Assembly: GCA_965250245.1 (NCBI GenBank)
Contig: OZ252296.1
Coordinates: 496,001 to 560,000, forward strand
Source: JABDIP01 sp965250245
Lineage (GTDB): Bacteria > Pseudomonadota > Alphaproteobacteria > DSM-16000 > Inquilinaceae
Direction: 5' to 3'
DNA: 64,000 bases
The notes beneath the pieces are model-generated. The model had not been told where the DNA came from and searched no databases. It worked only from the letters and a program-made list of their open reading frames with translations. Both the position numbers and the translations under genes were made by a program. Shown here in pieces: positions 42,813 through 51,700 of the stretch; position 1 is the stretch's first letter; every line of letters starts with the position of its first letter.

Positions 42813-42841
42813 GGTGATGCCGCGGTGATGTCGCCGTGATA
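42813..42841 (-). promoter_or_regulatory. Triple heptamer repeat (SARP-box-like) upstream of vgrG
   Basis: On the minus strand ATCACGG/ATCACCG/ATCACCG are repeated three times with 4-base spacers (CGAC, CGGC), an exact 11-bp period. The heptamer is the same as in the island boxes at 15 and 21 kb, but here it points away from vgrG. Confidence 0.45.
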
Positions 42842-43086
42842 GTCGCACTCTACGGCACTGGACGACCGTGCCGTTTTATTTCAAATTGTTCCTAAACAAG
42901 GTGACCAGTTGAGTGGCGGACATCGACGATCCACCGGAACGGGTTATCCGCAACCCCTTCGGGATCCGGCTTCGGACCGGCAGTGCCGCCAGGACGAAAC
43001 AATGGAAACAATCGCCCGCAGGCATGGATATTCGCCAGAAACACTCCATCACTAATAGCGTGGCCTTTGTTTAGAGGGACGGGTCC

Positions 43087-45306
43087 ATGGAAGGCTATAC
43101 GCAGGCTGACCGCTTCATTCGCGTGGAGACGCCGCTCGGCGACGACGTCCTGATCCTGGAAGCGTTCTCCGGCCGCGAGGCGGTCTCGGAGATGTTCAGC
43201 TATCGGCTCGACGTGCTGTCGGTACGGCCGGACATCGCGCCGGACGAGATCGTCGGCAAGAACATCTCCTTCCTGGTGCACACCGCGGATGCCAGCGACC
43301 GGTATTTCAACGGCCATGTCCAGGGCATCGTCGGCGGCGAGTCCGAGGGCGGCCGGCTGCGGCGCTACTACATCGACGTGGTGCCGTGGCTCTGGTTCCT
43401 GACCCGGACCACCGACTGCCGGATCTTCCAGAACAAATCCGCCCCGGACATCATCGAGCAGATCTTCGGCGACCTCGGATTCTCCGACTACAAGCTCGAC
43501 CTGCAGGGCAACCATCCCGCCCGCGAATACTGCGTGCAGTATCGTGAAAGCGACTACGCCTTCGTCTCCCGGCTGATGGAAGAAGAGGGCATGTTCTATT
43601 TCTTCACCCACGAGCAGGGTAAGCACACCCTGATCATCGCCGACCACAAGGCGACCCACAAATTCTGTCCGGAGAAGGAGATCCAGTTCAACCGCGGCTC
43701 CCTGGACGAGGATCACATCTCCCACTGGGAGCATCGCTGGGAATTCCGCACCGGCAAATGGGCCCAGACCGACTACAACTTCAAGAAATCGACCACCAAC
43801 CTGATGACCAAGACCAGCACGCTGGTCAAGGTGCCCAAGGTCGACAAATACGAGGCCTATGAATATCCGGGCCTCTACTACGTCAAGGGTGACGGCGAGG
43901 GCCTGACCAAGCTGCGCATGGAGATGGACGAGGCCGGGTTCGACACGGTGTCCGCCGCCAGCACCTGCCGCAGCCTCTATGCCGGCGGCAAGTTCACCTT
44001 GTCCAAGCATGCCACGCCGCAGGAGGAAGGCGGCACCTGGACGATCACCGGGATCGAGCATCACGCCTCCTGCCCGATCCAGATCGCCGGCGGGGCGCGC
44101 GGCGAGCAGTCCTATGACAACGCCTTCACCTGCATGCCCGATTCCGTCGTCTACCGGCCGCCGCTGACGACGCCCAAGCCGGTCGTCTACGGCCTGCAGA
44201 CGGCGGTCGTCACCGGCCCGGCCGGCGAGGAGATCTACCCCGACGAGTTCGGCCGGGTGAAGGTGCAGTTCCACTGGGACCGGGAAGGCAAGAAGGACGA
44301 GCAGACGACGATCTGGATCCGCGTCGCCCACCACATCGCCGGCAAGAACTGGGGATTCCACGGCCTGCCGCGCATCGGTCAGGAGGTGGTGGTCGCATTC
44401 GAGGAAGGCGATCCGGACCGGCCGCTGGTCATCGGCTCGGTCTACAACGACCAGAACATGCCGCCCTACGCCTATCCGGGCAACAAGACCCGCAGCGGCT
44501 ATCAGAGCCGTTCGAGCAAGGGCGGGTCGCCGAGCAACTTCAACGAGTTCCGCATCGAGGACAAGAAGGGCTCGGAGGAGATCTACGTCCACGCCGAGAA
44601 GGACATGAACCGTGTCGTGGAGAACAACGACACGCTCAAGGTCGGCTTCGACAAGAAGGACGCCGGCGACCAGACCATCGACATCTTCCACGACCGGACC
44701 GAGACCGTCGGCAACGACGAGACGATCCACATCAAGCACGACCGCACCGAGAACGTCGACAACAACGAGACCATCACCATCGGCGTCGACCGCACCGAGC
44801 ACGTCAAGAACAACGAAAAGATCACCATCGACGGCAACCGCACCGAAAAGGTCGTCAAGGACGAGACCATCACCATCGACGGCCAGCGCACCGAGACGGT
44901 GGCCAAGGACGAGAAGATCACGATCAACGGCGCCCGCACCGAGACGGTGGCCAAGGACGAGACGATCACCATCAATGGCGCGCGCAAGGAAACCGTCGCC
45001 AAGGATGAAACGATCACCGTCAACGGCGCGCGGACGGAGAAGGTGGCGAAGGCGGAGAGTGTCGACGTCGGAGACAGCCGGTCCCACAAGGTCGGCAAGG
45101 ACGATTCCCTGAACGTCGGTAAGAACCTGAAGGTCACCGCCGGCGACTCGATCACCCTGAAGACCGGCGCCGCCAGCATCACCATGAAGAAGGACGGCAC
45201 GATCACCATCCAGGGCAAGGACATCACGGTGAAGGGCTCTGGCAAGATCCTCGTCAAGGCCTCCAACACGGTGACGATCAAGGGAAGCAAGGTTCTCGAG
45301 AACTAG
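43087..45306 (+). CDS. vgrG: Type VI secretion spike protein VgrG
   Basis: A 739-residue spike protein. The gp27-like base (residues 1-370, FIRVETPLGDDVLILEAFSGREAVSEMFSYRLDVLS, CVQYRESDYAFVSRLMEEEGMFYFF) is followed by the gp5 OB-fold (about 380-460, VTGPAGEEIYPDEFGRVKVQFHWDREG, WGFHGLPRIGQEVVVAFEEGDPDRPLVIGSVYN). The C-terminal beta-helix shaft includes nine 16-residue repeats (residues about 536-679). No effector domain is fused. In T6SS, VgrG trimers tip the Hcp tube and carry effectors. The rest of the secretion machine is not in the window, so this is an orphan vgrG island with its own adaptor and effector genes. Start ATG 43087 follows GAGGGACGG. Confidence 0.93.
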   Translation: MEGYTQADRFIRVETPLGDDVLILEAFSGREAVSEMFSYRLDVLSVRPDIAPDEIVGKNISFLVHTADASDRYFNGHVQGIVGGESEGGRLRRYYIDVVPWLWFLTRTTDCRIFQNKSAPDIIEQIFGDLGFSDYKLDLQGNHPAREYCVQYRESDYAFVSRLMEEEGMFYFFTHEQGKHTLIIADHKATHKFCPEKEIQFNRGSLDEDHISHWEHRWEFRTGKWAQTDYNFKKSTTNLMTKTSTLVKVPKVDKYEAYEYPGLYYVKGDGEGLTKLRMEMDEAGFDTVSAASTCRSLYAGGKFTLSKHATPQEEGGTWTITGIEHHASCPIQIAGGARGEQSYDNAFTCMPDSVVYRPPLTTPKPVVYGLQTAVVTGPAGEEIYPDEFGRVKVQFHWDREGKKDEQTTIWIRVAHHIAGKNWGFHGLPRIGQEVVVAFEEGDPDRPLVIGSVYNDQNMPPYAYPGNKTRSGYQSRSSKGGSPSNFNEFRIEDKKGSEEIYVHAEKDMNRVVENNDTLKVGFDKKDAGDQTIDIFHDRTETVGNDETIHIKHDRTENVDNNETITIGVDRTEHVKNNEKITIDGNRTEKVVKDETITIDGQRTETVAKDEKITINGARTETVAKDETITINGARKETVAKDETITVNGARTEKVAKAESVDVGDSRSHKVGKDDSLNVGKNLKVTAGDSITLKTGAASITMKKDGTITIQGKDITVKGSGKILVKASNTVTIKGSKVLEN
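44692..45123 (+). repeat. Nine in-frame 48-bp repeats in the VgrG shaft
   Basis: Nine 16-residue units of the form xRTExVxxxExITIxG (for example ARTETVAKDETITING) follow one another without a gap. Units 4-7 are nearly identical, so the number may vary between strains. They extend the beta-helical spike. Confidence 0.85.
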
Positions 45307-45308
45307 AG

Positions 45309-45809
45309 ATGGCAGAGACCACAAAATCCAGAAGCGTGCCCGTTGCCGGCGTTTCGGGGACGCTGCCGGAAGTCGCGATCGGCCGGGTGGTCGGCATCGA
45401 CGATTGCGGGATGCCGCTGGTCGACTTCCCCGGCAATCCTGCTCATGAACCCTTGAGCGCCATGTGCACGGCGCGGTTCGACAAGAGCGCGGTCGGCCGC
45501 TCGGCGGCCATCCTCTTCGCCAATGGGGACCCGTCCAAGCCGCTGGTCGTCGGTCTGATCTACAGCCCACTCGACGAGATCGTCGAAGTCGATCCGGAGG
45601 CGCGGTCATCCGAGGAGTCGCAGGAAATCGAGGTGCAGAAAGATGGCGACCGCATCCTCTTGTCGGCCCAGAAGGAAATCGTTCTCAAATGTGGCCGGGC
45701 GAGCATCACGCTCACGCGCGCCGGCAAGATCCTGTTGCGTGGTGCCTACCTGCTCAGCCGCTCCTCCGGCGTAAACCGGATCAAGGGCGGCTCGGTCCAG
45801 GTGAATTGA
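45309..45809 (+). CDS. DUF6484-type VgrG-island protein
   Basis: A 166-residue protein starting 2 bases after vgrG. The N-terminal half (VAIGRVVGIDDCGMPLVDFPGNP, PLVVGLIYSPLDE) repeats the OB-fold-like wording of the VgrG gp5 region, and the C-terminus (LSAQKEIVLKCGRASITLTRAGKILLRG) resembles the VgrG beta-helix. It matches the DUF6484 family found after vgrG in many proteobacteria. The likely role is in assembling or extending the spike. Function unproven. Confidence 0.8.
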   Translation: MAETTKSRSVPVAGVSGTLPEVAIGRVVGIDDCGMPLVDFPGNPAHEPLSAMCTARFDKSAVGRSAAILFANGDPSKPLVVGLIYSPLDEIVEVDPEARSSEESQEIEVQKDGDRILLSAQKEIVLKCGRASITLTRAGKILLRGAYLLSRSSGVNRIKGGSVQVN

Positions 45810-45818
45810 CCGGGCGTC

Positions 45819-46940
45819 ATGGAGCTTATCAACGCAACAGGGATGCAGGCGGGGTATACGCTGGGCCTGGATCCGGATGGACGCGAACACCTGGTGGTCG
45901 CGGTCAAAGGGACGTTCGACTTCCCCGAGGGGGGAGGTGGTGAACCGTCGCTGTCCGGCGAGCAGGAGCCCCTGGTCGAGGCGGACACCTTTACCGGCGC
46001 CCCGGGGAAATCGGCTCCGGTCTACGAATCCGACTTTCCGCTTCGCAAGCCCCGTTGCGATGTGTTGCTGCTGGGAACCGCCTATGCGCCCGGCGGGAAG
46101 CCGGCGAAGAAAGTCCAGGTCGGCATGAAGATCGGGTCGCTGGCCAAGGTGTTCGACGTCATCGGAGACCGCGCCTGGCAGTCTCGCGGAATGACGGTGA
46201 TTGCCGGATCGCCGAGTCCGTTCACTGAGATGCCGGTGACCTATGACCGCGCGTTCGGTGGCACCGACGATCAGCACCCGGACCCGAAGATGCATGACGC
46301 CTACATGCCGAACCCGATCGGCCGCGGCTTCCATCGGCAGACGGCCGCCGAGTACATCGACGGCATGCCGCTGCCGAACACGCAGCACCAAAAGGAGCAG
46401 GTGAGCAGTCCGAAGGGCAAGTACAGGCCGATGGCCTTCGGGCCCATCGGGCGCGGCTGGGAGCCGCGCTACAAGCTGGCCGGCACCTATGATGAGGCCT
46501 GGTTGGCGGACCATTCCCCCTTTCTGCCGCCTGATTTTCAGGACAGCTATTTCCAGGCCGCCCCGGCCGATCAGCAGATCGCCCACCCCAAGGGCGGGGA
46601 GCCCATCGCGCTGCTGAACCTGACGCCGGAGGGGCGGACGGCATTTCGGCTACCGACCGTGGACATGCCGGTCGTGTTCTTTCACCGGCGCGGCGGTCGC
46701 ACGGAGGTCGATGCGGTGGTCGACACGATCCTGATCGAACCGGACCAGAGGCGCTTTCTCGTGACCTGGAGGGCGAGCTCCCCGCTGAAGCGAAACATCT
46801 TCGAGGTGACACAGGTTCTGGCCGGCAAGATGCCGCGAGCTTGGTGGCGCGCGCGCGATCTCGGCAAGGAATACCACCCGTCCCTGGGCGCGCTGGCGCG
46901 CAGCAAGAGCGGCAACGCCGCAAATGGAGAGGCCCGGTGA
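45819..46940 (+). CDS. DUF2169-family T6SS adaptor
   Basis: A 373-residue protein of the DUF2169 family: TGMQAGYTLGLDPDGREHLVVAVKGTFDF, PVTYDRAFGG, NPIGRGF and YAPGGKPAKKVQVGMKIGSL. DUF2169 proteins act as chaperone/adaptors that load PAAR-like effectors (typically DUF4150-bearing) onto VgrG. That fits the gene order here: vgrG, DUF6484, DUF2169, ketosynthase-like, PAAR-toxin. It starts 9 bases after the DUF6484 gene and overlaps the next gene as GTGA. Confidence 0.87.
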   Translation: MELINATGMQAGYTLGLDPDGREHLVVAVKGTFDFPEGGGGEPSLSGEQEPLVEADTFTGAPGKSAPVYESDFPLRKPRCDVLLLGTAYAPGGKPAKKVQVGMKIGSLAKVFDVIGDRAWQSRGMTVIAGSPSPFTEMPVTYDRAFGGTDDQHPDPKMHDAYMPNPIGRGFHRQTAAEYIDGMPLPNTQHQKEQVSSPKGKYRPMAFGPIGRGWEPRYKLAGTYDEAWLADHSPFLPPDFQDSYFQAAPADQQIAHPKGGEPIALLNLTPEGRTAFRLPTVDMPVVFFHRRGGRTEVDAVVDTILIEPDQRRFLVTWRASSPLKRNIFEVTQVLAGKMPRAWWRARDLGKEYHPSLGALARSKSGNAANGEAR

Positions 46941-47977
46941 GCGAAGCGCCGTTTGCGGTCCTGGGATCGGGAATGATGACCGGGGTCGGCTTGACCACGC
47001 CGACAGCCTGTGCCGCGATCCGCTGTGCCATCGACAATTTCCAGGAGACACGGTTTCTCGGCGATGGGGGCGAATGGCTGCTCGGCTGCGAGGTGCTTCT
47101 GGAGCCGCCGATGCGCGGTGAATCCAAGCTCGTCAAGATGCTTGCCGACGCGCTCAGGCAGTGCGTGGAGCAATTGCCGCCCGGTGTCTCAGCCGATCAG
47201 GTCCCGCTCCTGCTGAACCTGGCCGAGGCGGACCGGCCCGGGCGTTTCGAACTGGACGAGTCGGTCCTCGGGCAGCTCGCGGACGAGCTGGGTTTCGCAT
47301 TCCACGAGGATTCTCGCGTGCTTGCCCAAGGCCGGGTCGGGTGCGCCGTGGCCTTGCACTGGGCCCGCACCCTGCTCCATCGAGAGGCCGACCGGCATGA
47401 CCGTGTGATCGTCGCCGGCGTCGACAGCCTGCTGGTCGGCCCGACACTGGCCAGCTTCATCGAACGCGATCGTATCCTGACGGCCAAGAATTCCGACGGC
47501 TTCATTCCCGGCGAGGCCGCGGCCGCCGTCCTCCTTGGGCGACCGACCGCCGTTCCGGGTGGCACCCTGATCTGCACCGGCATGGGGTTCGCCAGGGAAA
47601 CCGCGACGATCGAGTCGGAACAGCCTCAACGCGGCGATGGCCTGGTCAAGGCGATCACGGCCGCTCTGGAGGAGGCCGGTCGCGACATGGCCCAGATGGA
47701 TCTCCGGGTCACCGACAACAGCGGCGAACAATACGGCTTCAAGGATACCGCACTTGCGGTGCTGCGCATCCTCCGCGAACGCAAGGACGAATTCGACATC
47801 TGGCACCCGGCGGACTGTATCGGGGAGGTCGGAGCGGCCACCCTGCCGTGCCTGCTGGGTGTCGCAAGCACCGCGGCCCAGGACGACTACCTGCCTGGCC
47901 CGAACGTGCTGTTCCATGTCGCCAATGATGACGGCAAGCGCGCCGCGCTGGTCATGCAGAATTATCGGGGCCGCTGA
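46937..47977 (+). CDS. Degenerate ketosynthase-fold protein of the T6SS island
   Basis: A 346-residue thiolase/ketosynthase-fold protein starting at GTG 46937 (AAATGGAGAGGCCC before it, overlapping the adaptor stop). The nucleophile elbow Cys is kept (GRVGCAVALHWARTLL). The catalytic His positions are lost, however: the EAHGTGT equivalent reads DNSGEQYGF, and the second His motif IGHxxAAAG reads IGEVGAATLPCLLG. Such proteins recur in VgrG/DUF2169/DUF4150 loci and are not part of fatty acid synthesis. Their role may be structural or in effector handling. It overlaps the PAAR gene (TGATG), which implies coupled expression. Confidence 0.75.
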   Translation: MSEAPFAVLGSGMMTGVGLTTPTACAAIRCAIDNFQETRFLGDGGEWLLGCEVLLEPPMRGESKLVKMLADALRQCVEQLPPGVSADQVPLLLNLAEADRPGRFELDESVLGQLADELGFAFHEDSRVLAQGRVGCAVALHWARTLLHREADRHDRVIVAGVDSLLVGPTLASFIERDRILTAKNSDGFIPGEAAAAVLLGRPTAVPGGTLICTGMGFARETATIESEQPQRGDGLVKAITAALEEAGRDMAQMDLRVTDNSGEQYGFKDTALAVLRILRERKDEFDIWHPADCIGEVGAATLPCLLGVASTAAQDDYLPGPNVLFHVANDDGKRAALVMQNYRGR

Positions 47978-49047
47978 TGGGCAACAACGTCTTCGCGAAT
48001 GGCCGGGAAATCTCCTGCAAGGCGGCGGACGGCAAGTCGATCGCCGCATTCCCCGATGTCTGCTTCACGCCGCCCCAGACCCCGGCGACACCGCCCGGCG
48101 TGCCGATTCCCTACCCGAACACCGCCTTCGCCAAAGACACTTCCGGCGGAAGCAAGACCGTGAAGATCTCCAACAAGGAGGTCATGCTCAAGAACAAGTC
48201 GAAATTCAAGACGTCGACGGGGGATGAGGCGGGCAGCGCGCCCAAGAAGAACGTCATCACAAGCAAGATCAAGGGCAAGTCCTACTTCAAGAGCTGGTCG
48301 ATGGACGTCAAGTTCGAGGGGCAGAACGTGGTGCGCCACATGGACATGGCGACGCACAACCACGGCTCGGATCCCGGCGGCACGCCGCCCTGGGTCTATC
48401 AGGACATGCCGGCGGAGCAGCGCGAGAAGTGCCTGGAACAGGACGATGAAGCCAAGGAGAAATGCGACGGTGCGACGCCGCACATGGAGCCCAATTCCAA
48501 AGGCAAGATGGTCCAGAAGGGGCTGGACTGTCCGCCTGGCTGCGAGGAGGCCAAGGCCTGCATCCTCGCGCCCAAGAAGAATGACGACAAGTTCTGCTGC
48601 CATCCCAACAACACCGGGCACCACCTCGTCGAGGTTCATTGCTTTACGCATGTCAGCGGCCGGGGGGTACGGGCCGACCAGGGTGGGAAGATCAGCGAGT
48701 TCCTCGACTATAGGGAAAACGATGCGCCCTGCGTCTGCGCGTCCCAATCCGCCTCGGATGGCACGCATGGGATCATGCATGATGTGCAGGGACATCAGGA
48801 GCGGGCTTACTATGCAATGCGCTCCAACGACCCGGACTTCGTTCCCCACCAATTCGGCGGTCATCCCAATGAGCTGTCCTACTGGAACTACGGCGAGGCC
48901 CGGGACACGGGCGTGGCGGCGCACAAGAAGGCGTTCCCCGATTGCGAGGCCGAATGCACGCGGCGCCAGCTGGACCACTATCACCAGGATCAAATCGGGA
49001 TCCAGGACGACGCCCCTGTCCGGACGGATCCGGTGAACCGGCACTGA
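47977..49047 (+). CDS. PAAR-like (DUF4150) T6SS effector with GHH-type nuclease tail
   Basis: A 356-residue protein. The N-terminal PAAR-like tip domain (residues 1-135, MGNNVFANGREISCKAADGKSIAAFPDVCFTPPQTPATPPGVPIPYPNT) is followed by a Cys-rich link (about 170-215). The C-terminal region carries CHPNNTGHHLVEVHCF, the GHH signature of HNH/endonuclease VII-type toxins (Tox-GHH2), plus more His (HGIMHDVQGHQ, DHYHQDQIG). It would cap the VgrG spike and cut nucleic acid in a rival cell. The ATG overlaps the ketosynthase-like stop. The next gene is a good candidate for the matching immunity protein. Confidence 0.85.
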   Translation: MGNNVFANGREISCKAADGKSIAAFPDVCFTPPQTPATPPGVPIPYPNTAFAKDTSGGSKTVKISNKEVMLKNKSKFKTSTGDEAGSAPKKNVITSKIKGKSYFKSWSMDVKFEGQNVVRHMDMATHNHGSDPGGTPPWVYQDMPAEQREKCLEQDDEAKEKCDGATPHMEPNSKGKMVQKGLDCPPGCEEAKACILAPKKNDDKFCCHPNNTGHHLVEVHCFTHVSGRGVRADQGGKISEFLDYRENDAPCVCASQSASDGTHGIMHDVQGHQERAYYAMRSNDPDFVPHQFGGHPNELSYWNYGEARDTGVAAHKKAFPDCEAECTRRQLDHYHQDQIGIQDDAPVRTDPVNRH

Positions 49048-49196
49048 CCGGCGTTCCATCCGCGGTGTGACCGGCAACCCGCCACAATGTCCGTTGGCCG
49101 ATGCCGATCGCCGACCCGGCCGACACGGAGAATCTCCCGCGGCCATGAAACACCGCATCGGCGCTCATCGCGGCAGCGCCTCAGAAGGGTCAAACG

Positions 49197-50111
49197 ATGA
49201 CAGACACCAGCGACCTATCACTCAGTTTTCGGTCCGGCATGAGCCTCGGCATCGACGAGGGCATGGTCATCGCCCAGAAAGGGCCGCGACCTGACCCCGA
49301 ATTCCCGGAAAGTCACATCATGCACTGGACGGCCGATCGGGGCTGGCGCACGCAGGTCATCGCGCTCACCGCGATACGGATGACCTCGGTGGAGGAGGCC
49401 GAGACCGATCTTCTGATCATGGGCGCCGGCGGCTTCATCGCGGCCATGTCGGGCGAGCGGTTCACCGAGGAAATGGTCGACGAGAGCAATGAGGGGCCGA
49501 AGTTCCGCGGAAACATCCGCGACATGCGCGTCATCGGCAAGCATGCCTACGCTGTCGGCATGAGCCGGCAAGTCTATCGCAGGGACGGGCCGGGCAGCTG
49601 GACCCATTGGGATGCCGGTGTCGTGCAGCCATTGGGGACGCTCGACATCGCCGGCTTCAGCGCCATTGACGGGTTTTCGGAAGCGGATCTGTACGCCGCC
49701 GGGTTCAATGGCGAGATCTGGCACTTCGACGGCGATGGCTGGAGGCCCGTCGACAGTCCGACAAATCTCATCATTCATCGAATTCGCACAATCGCGCCGG
49801 ATCGGGTCTATGCGAGTGGGCAGAAGGGCGTGCTGCTGGAAGGCCGGGACCAGGCCTGGAAGCCAATCCTGCATGACGCGACCTCCGAGGATCTCTGGGG
49901 TATGGAGTGGTTCAACGACAGCCTCTACGTATCCAGCGAGAGCGGCATCTTCCGTCTGGAGGACGATACGCTGACAGCCCTCGATACCGGCCTTGGCGAT
50001 GGTTTCAGCTATCGTCACCTCCACGCGCACGGTGGGGCAATGTGGTCGTTCGGACCCGGGCATGTCGCCAAGACCGACGGGCAGACCTGGACGGACGTAA
50101 CGCCAACATAG
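49197..50111 (+). CDS. Beta-propeller-like protein, candidate immunity to the GHH effector
   Basis: A 304-residue protein with several Trp-containing strands that look like propeller blades (HWTADRGWRTQ, DGPGSWTHWDAGV, DLYAAGFNGEIWHFDGDGWRPVDSP, VYASGQKGVLLEGRDQAWKPI, LYVSSESGIFRLEDDTLTAL). No signal peptide, so it is cytoplasmic. Start ATG follows GAAGGG with good spacing. The 150-base gap from the effector is typical of immunity genes. Its identity as immunity protein is inferred from position and the absence of another candidate. The following gene is a HEAT-repeat protein of another type. Confidence 0.65.
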   Translation: MTDTSDLSLSFRSGMSLGIDEGMVIAQKGPRPDPEFPESHIMHWTADRGWRTQVIALTAIRMTSVEEAETDLLIMGAGGFIAAMSGERFTEEMVDESNEGPKFRGNIRDMRVIGKHAYAVGMSRQVYRRDGPGSWTHWDAGVVQPLGTLDIAGFSAIDGFSEADLYAAGFNGEIWHFDGDGWRPVDSPTNLIIHRIRTIAPDRVYASGQKGVLLEGRDQAWKPILHDATSEDLWGMEWFNDSLYVSSESGIFRLEDDTLTALDTGLGDGFSYRHLHAHGGAMWSFGPGHVAKTDGQTWTDVTPT

Positions 50112-50214
50112 GGTGGTGGCGGTAGGGGGCGGTCGTGTTGCGTGCATCGATGAACACTCCGCGACCCTCCGCTCAATCGCCCGCGACTTCAGATCAGAGA
50201 GCGGCCGGACTGTC

Positions 50215-51462
50215 GTGCCTATCCTAGACTCCATCGTATCCCAGCATGCCGAAGAGGCCGCGTTCCTGTGGATTCAGCGCGATCTCGCGGTCCGCGCCGC
50301 GCATTACGACCTCAAGGATCTGGCGCATCATGATGGTCGCATCGAAGCCCATTTCAGCGGGCTTCGCGCCGCGGGCGATGCGGGGTGGGCCCTCTCCGCC
50401 GATCTGTTGGAGAAGGACCGGGAGGCCGGTGAGGTCTTCGCCGCCGGGGTCCTCTCTCTCGAAAGCGGCAATGCGGATCGGTTGGCGGCGGTGGTCAATG
50501 TTGCCGAGGCGGTTCCGGAGACAGTGCGCGGCTTGGTGTCTGCCCTGGGATGGGTCGAGCGCAAGGCGTTGGCCGGCACGGTCCGCGACATGCTCACCCA
50601 CGGGTCGCCGTTCATGCGCATGCTCGGCATTGCGGCCTGCGCGGTGCACCGGGCCGATCCGGGGGCGGCGCTCGAGGCCGGGGTGGCGGATCCCGATGTG
50701 CGGCTTCGGGCGCGTTCGCTGCGCACCGCCGGCACATTGAAGCGGTTTGATCTGTTGCCGGCGATCGCCCGGGGGTATGGCGACGACGACGAGGATTGCC
50801 GCTTCTGGGCCGCCTGGGCCGGCGCCATGATCAAGGACGCCAATGCGATCGCCAGATTGCGGGCGTTCGCCCGGCCTGGTTCGCCCTACGCCGCCCGCGC
50901 CTTCGAGGTGGCGTTGCGGGCGATGGATCCGACGGCGGCGGTGGAGTGGCTGAAGGCGATCGGCAAGCACAAGGAACTGCGGCGGCTGCTGATCATCGGC
51001 AGCGGCGTTGTCGGCAACCCGGTCTCGGTCAGCTGGCTGATCCGGCAGATGACGACGCCGGAGCATGCCCGGGTCGCGGCCGAGGCGGTCGCCATGATCA
51101 CCGGAGTCGATATCGCCGAGGAGGATCTGGAGGGCGAGTGGCCGGAGGGGTTCAAGGCGGGGCCGAGCGAGGATCCGGAGGACGAGGACGTTGAGATGGA
51201 TCCGGACGAGGATCTGCCCTGGCCCGAACCGGCCGCCGTCGACGCCTGGTGGGACGCCAACAAGAGCCGGTTCAAATCCGGCCAGCGCTACCTGCTCGGC
51301 GTGCCGATCGCGCCCGGCCCGCTGAAACAGGTCCTGCGCTCCGGGAGCCAGCGGCAGCGCTATTCCGCCGCCATGGAACTGGCCCTGACCGCGCCGGATG
51401 CACCGCTGTTCGAGACCCGGGCGCCCGGCAAGCGGCAACAGGCGTTGTTGGCCGGAAAATAG
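50215..51462 (+). CDS. TIGR02270-type HEAT-repeat protein of the T6SS island
   Basis: About 415 residues. The GTG at 50215 matches the family's usual N-terminus (PILDSIVSQHAEEAAFLWIQRDLAVRAAHYDLKDLAHHDGRIEAHFSGLR). HEAT-like helices occupy residues 60-300, and an acidic linker (EDPEDEDVEMDPDEDLPWPEP) precedes the C-terminal WWDANKSRFKSGQRYLLGVPIAPG. This is the TIGR02270 family, found in T6SS loci, function unknown. It has no membrane part. A longer reading frame reaches GTG 50113 but lacks a ribosome site and family similarity. Confidence 0.8.
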   Translation: MPILDSIVSQHAEEAAFLWIQRDLAVRAAHYDLKDLAHHDGRIEAHFSGLRAAGDAGWALSADLLEKDREAGEVFAAGVLSLESGNADRLAAVVNVAEAVPETVRGLVSALGWVERKALAGTVRDMLTHGSPFMRMLGIAACAVHRADPGAALEAGVADPDVRLRARSLRTAGTLKRFDLLPAIARGYGDDDEDCRFWAAWAGAMIKDANAIARLRAFARPGSPYAARAFEVALRAMDPTAAVEWLKAIGKHKELRRLLIIGSGVVGNPVSVSWLIRQMTTPEHARVAAEAVAMITGVDIAEEDLEGEWPEGFKAGPSEDPEDEDVEMDPDEDLPWPEPAAVDAWWDANKSRFKSGQRYLLGVPIAPGPLKQVLRSGSQRQRYSAAMELALTAPDAPLFETRAPGKRQQALLAGK

Positions 51463-51519
51463 AGCACCAAGGGGCCGTTGCGGCCCATCAAGGGCAGGAG
51501 CCCGCTCCACTAAGGGAAG

Positions 51520-51700
51520 CCGTCAATCCTTAAGAGATTGATGAAGGTTTCGTGACGCAGATTGTAAGATATCCAAGTAAATGCAACCATTAATAAATCG
51601 TATCTTAACGTCTCTTTACCATTTTGCGCTCCGATCCTGGTGGCGGGTTCCCTGCGCCGCCTGACCGTCCAAAGACGAATTGCCATCGAGGAGCGCGCGC
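51520..51700 (+). promoter_or_regulatory. AT-rich leader before the RTX adhesin gene
   Basis: The region 51535-51635 is unusually AT-rich for this genome (TAAGATATCC, CATTAATAAATCG, GTATCTTAACG), then GAGGAG leads into the start codon at 51701. Likely the promoter of the adhesin gene; no clear -35/-10 pair was fixed. Confidence 0.4.

Larger units (their letters stand above)
42731..43086. promoter_or_regulatory. Region between the transporter operon and the VgrG island
   Basis: 356 bases without a convincing gene. It holds a short stem just after the transporter (42738-42750), a Crp-like palindrome (42755-42770) and three 11-bp-spaced GTGAT repeats (42813-42841). It also holds an AT-rich stretch (42865-42905) and the VgrG ribosome site GAGGGACGG. 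This is the likely vgrG promoter region. Confidence 0.5.

Noticed and set aside
42892..45609. 905-codon open frame antisense to vgrG
   Set aside because: Mirror frame of the VgrG repeats (V/D/L-rich low complexity); the plus-strand protein is a clear family member.
43087..51462. Complete type VI secretion system
   Set aside because: No tssB/C, hcp, clpV or membrane-complex genes are present; only an orphan vgrG island.
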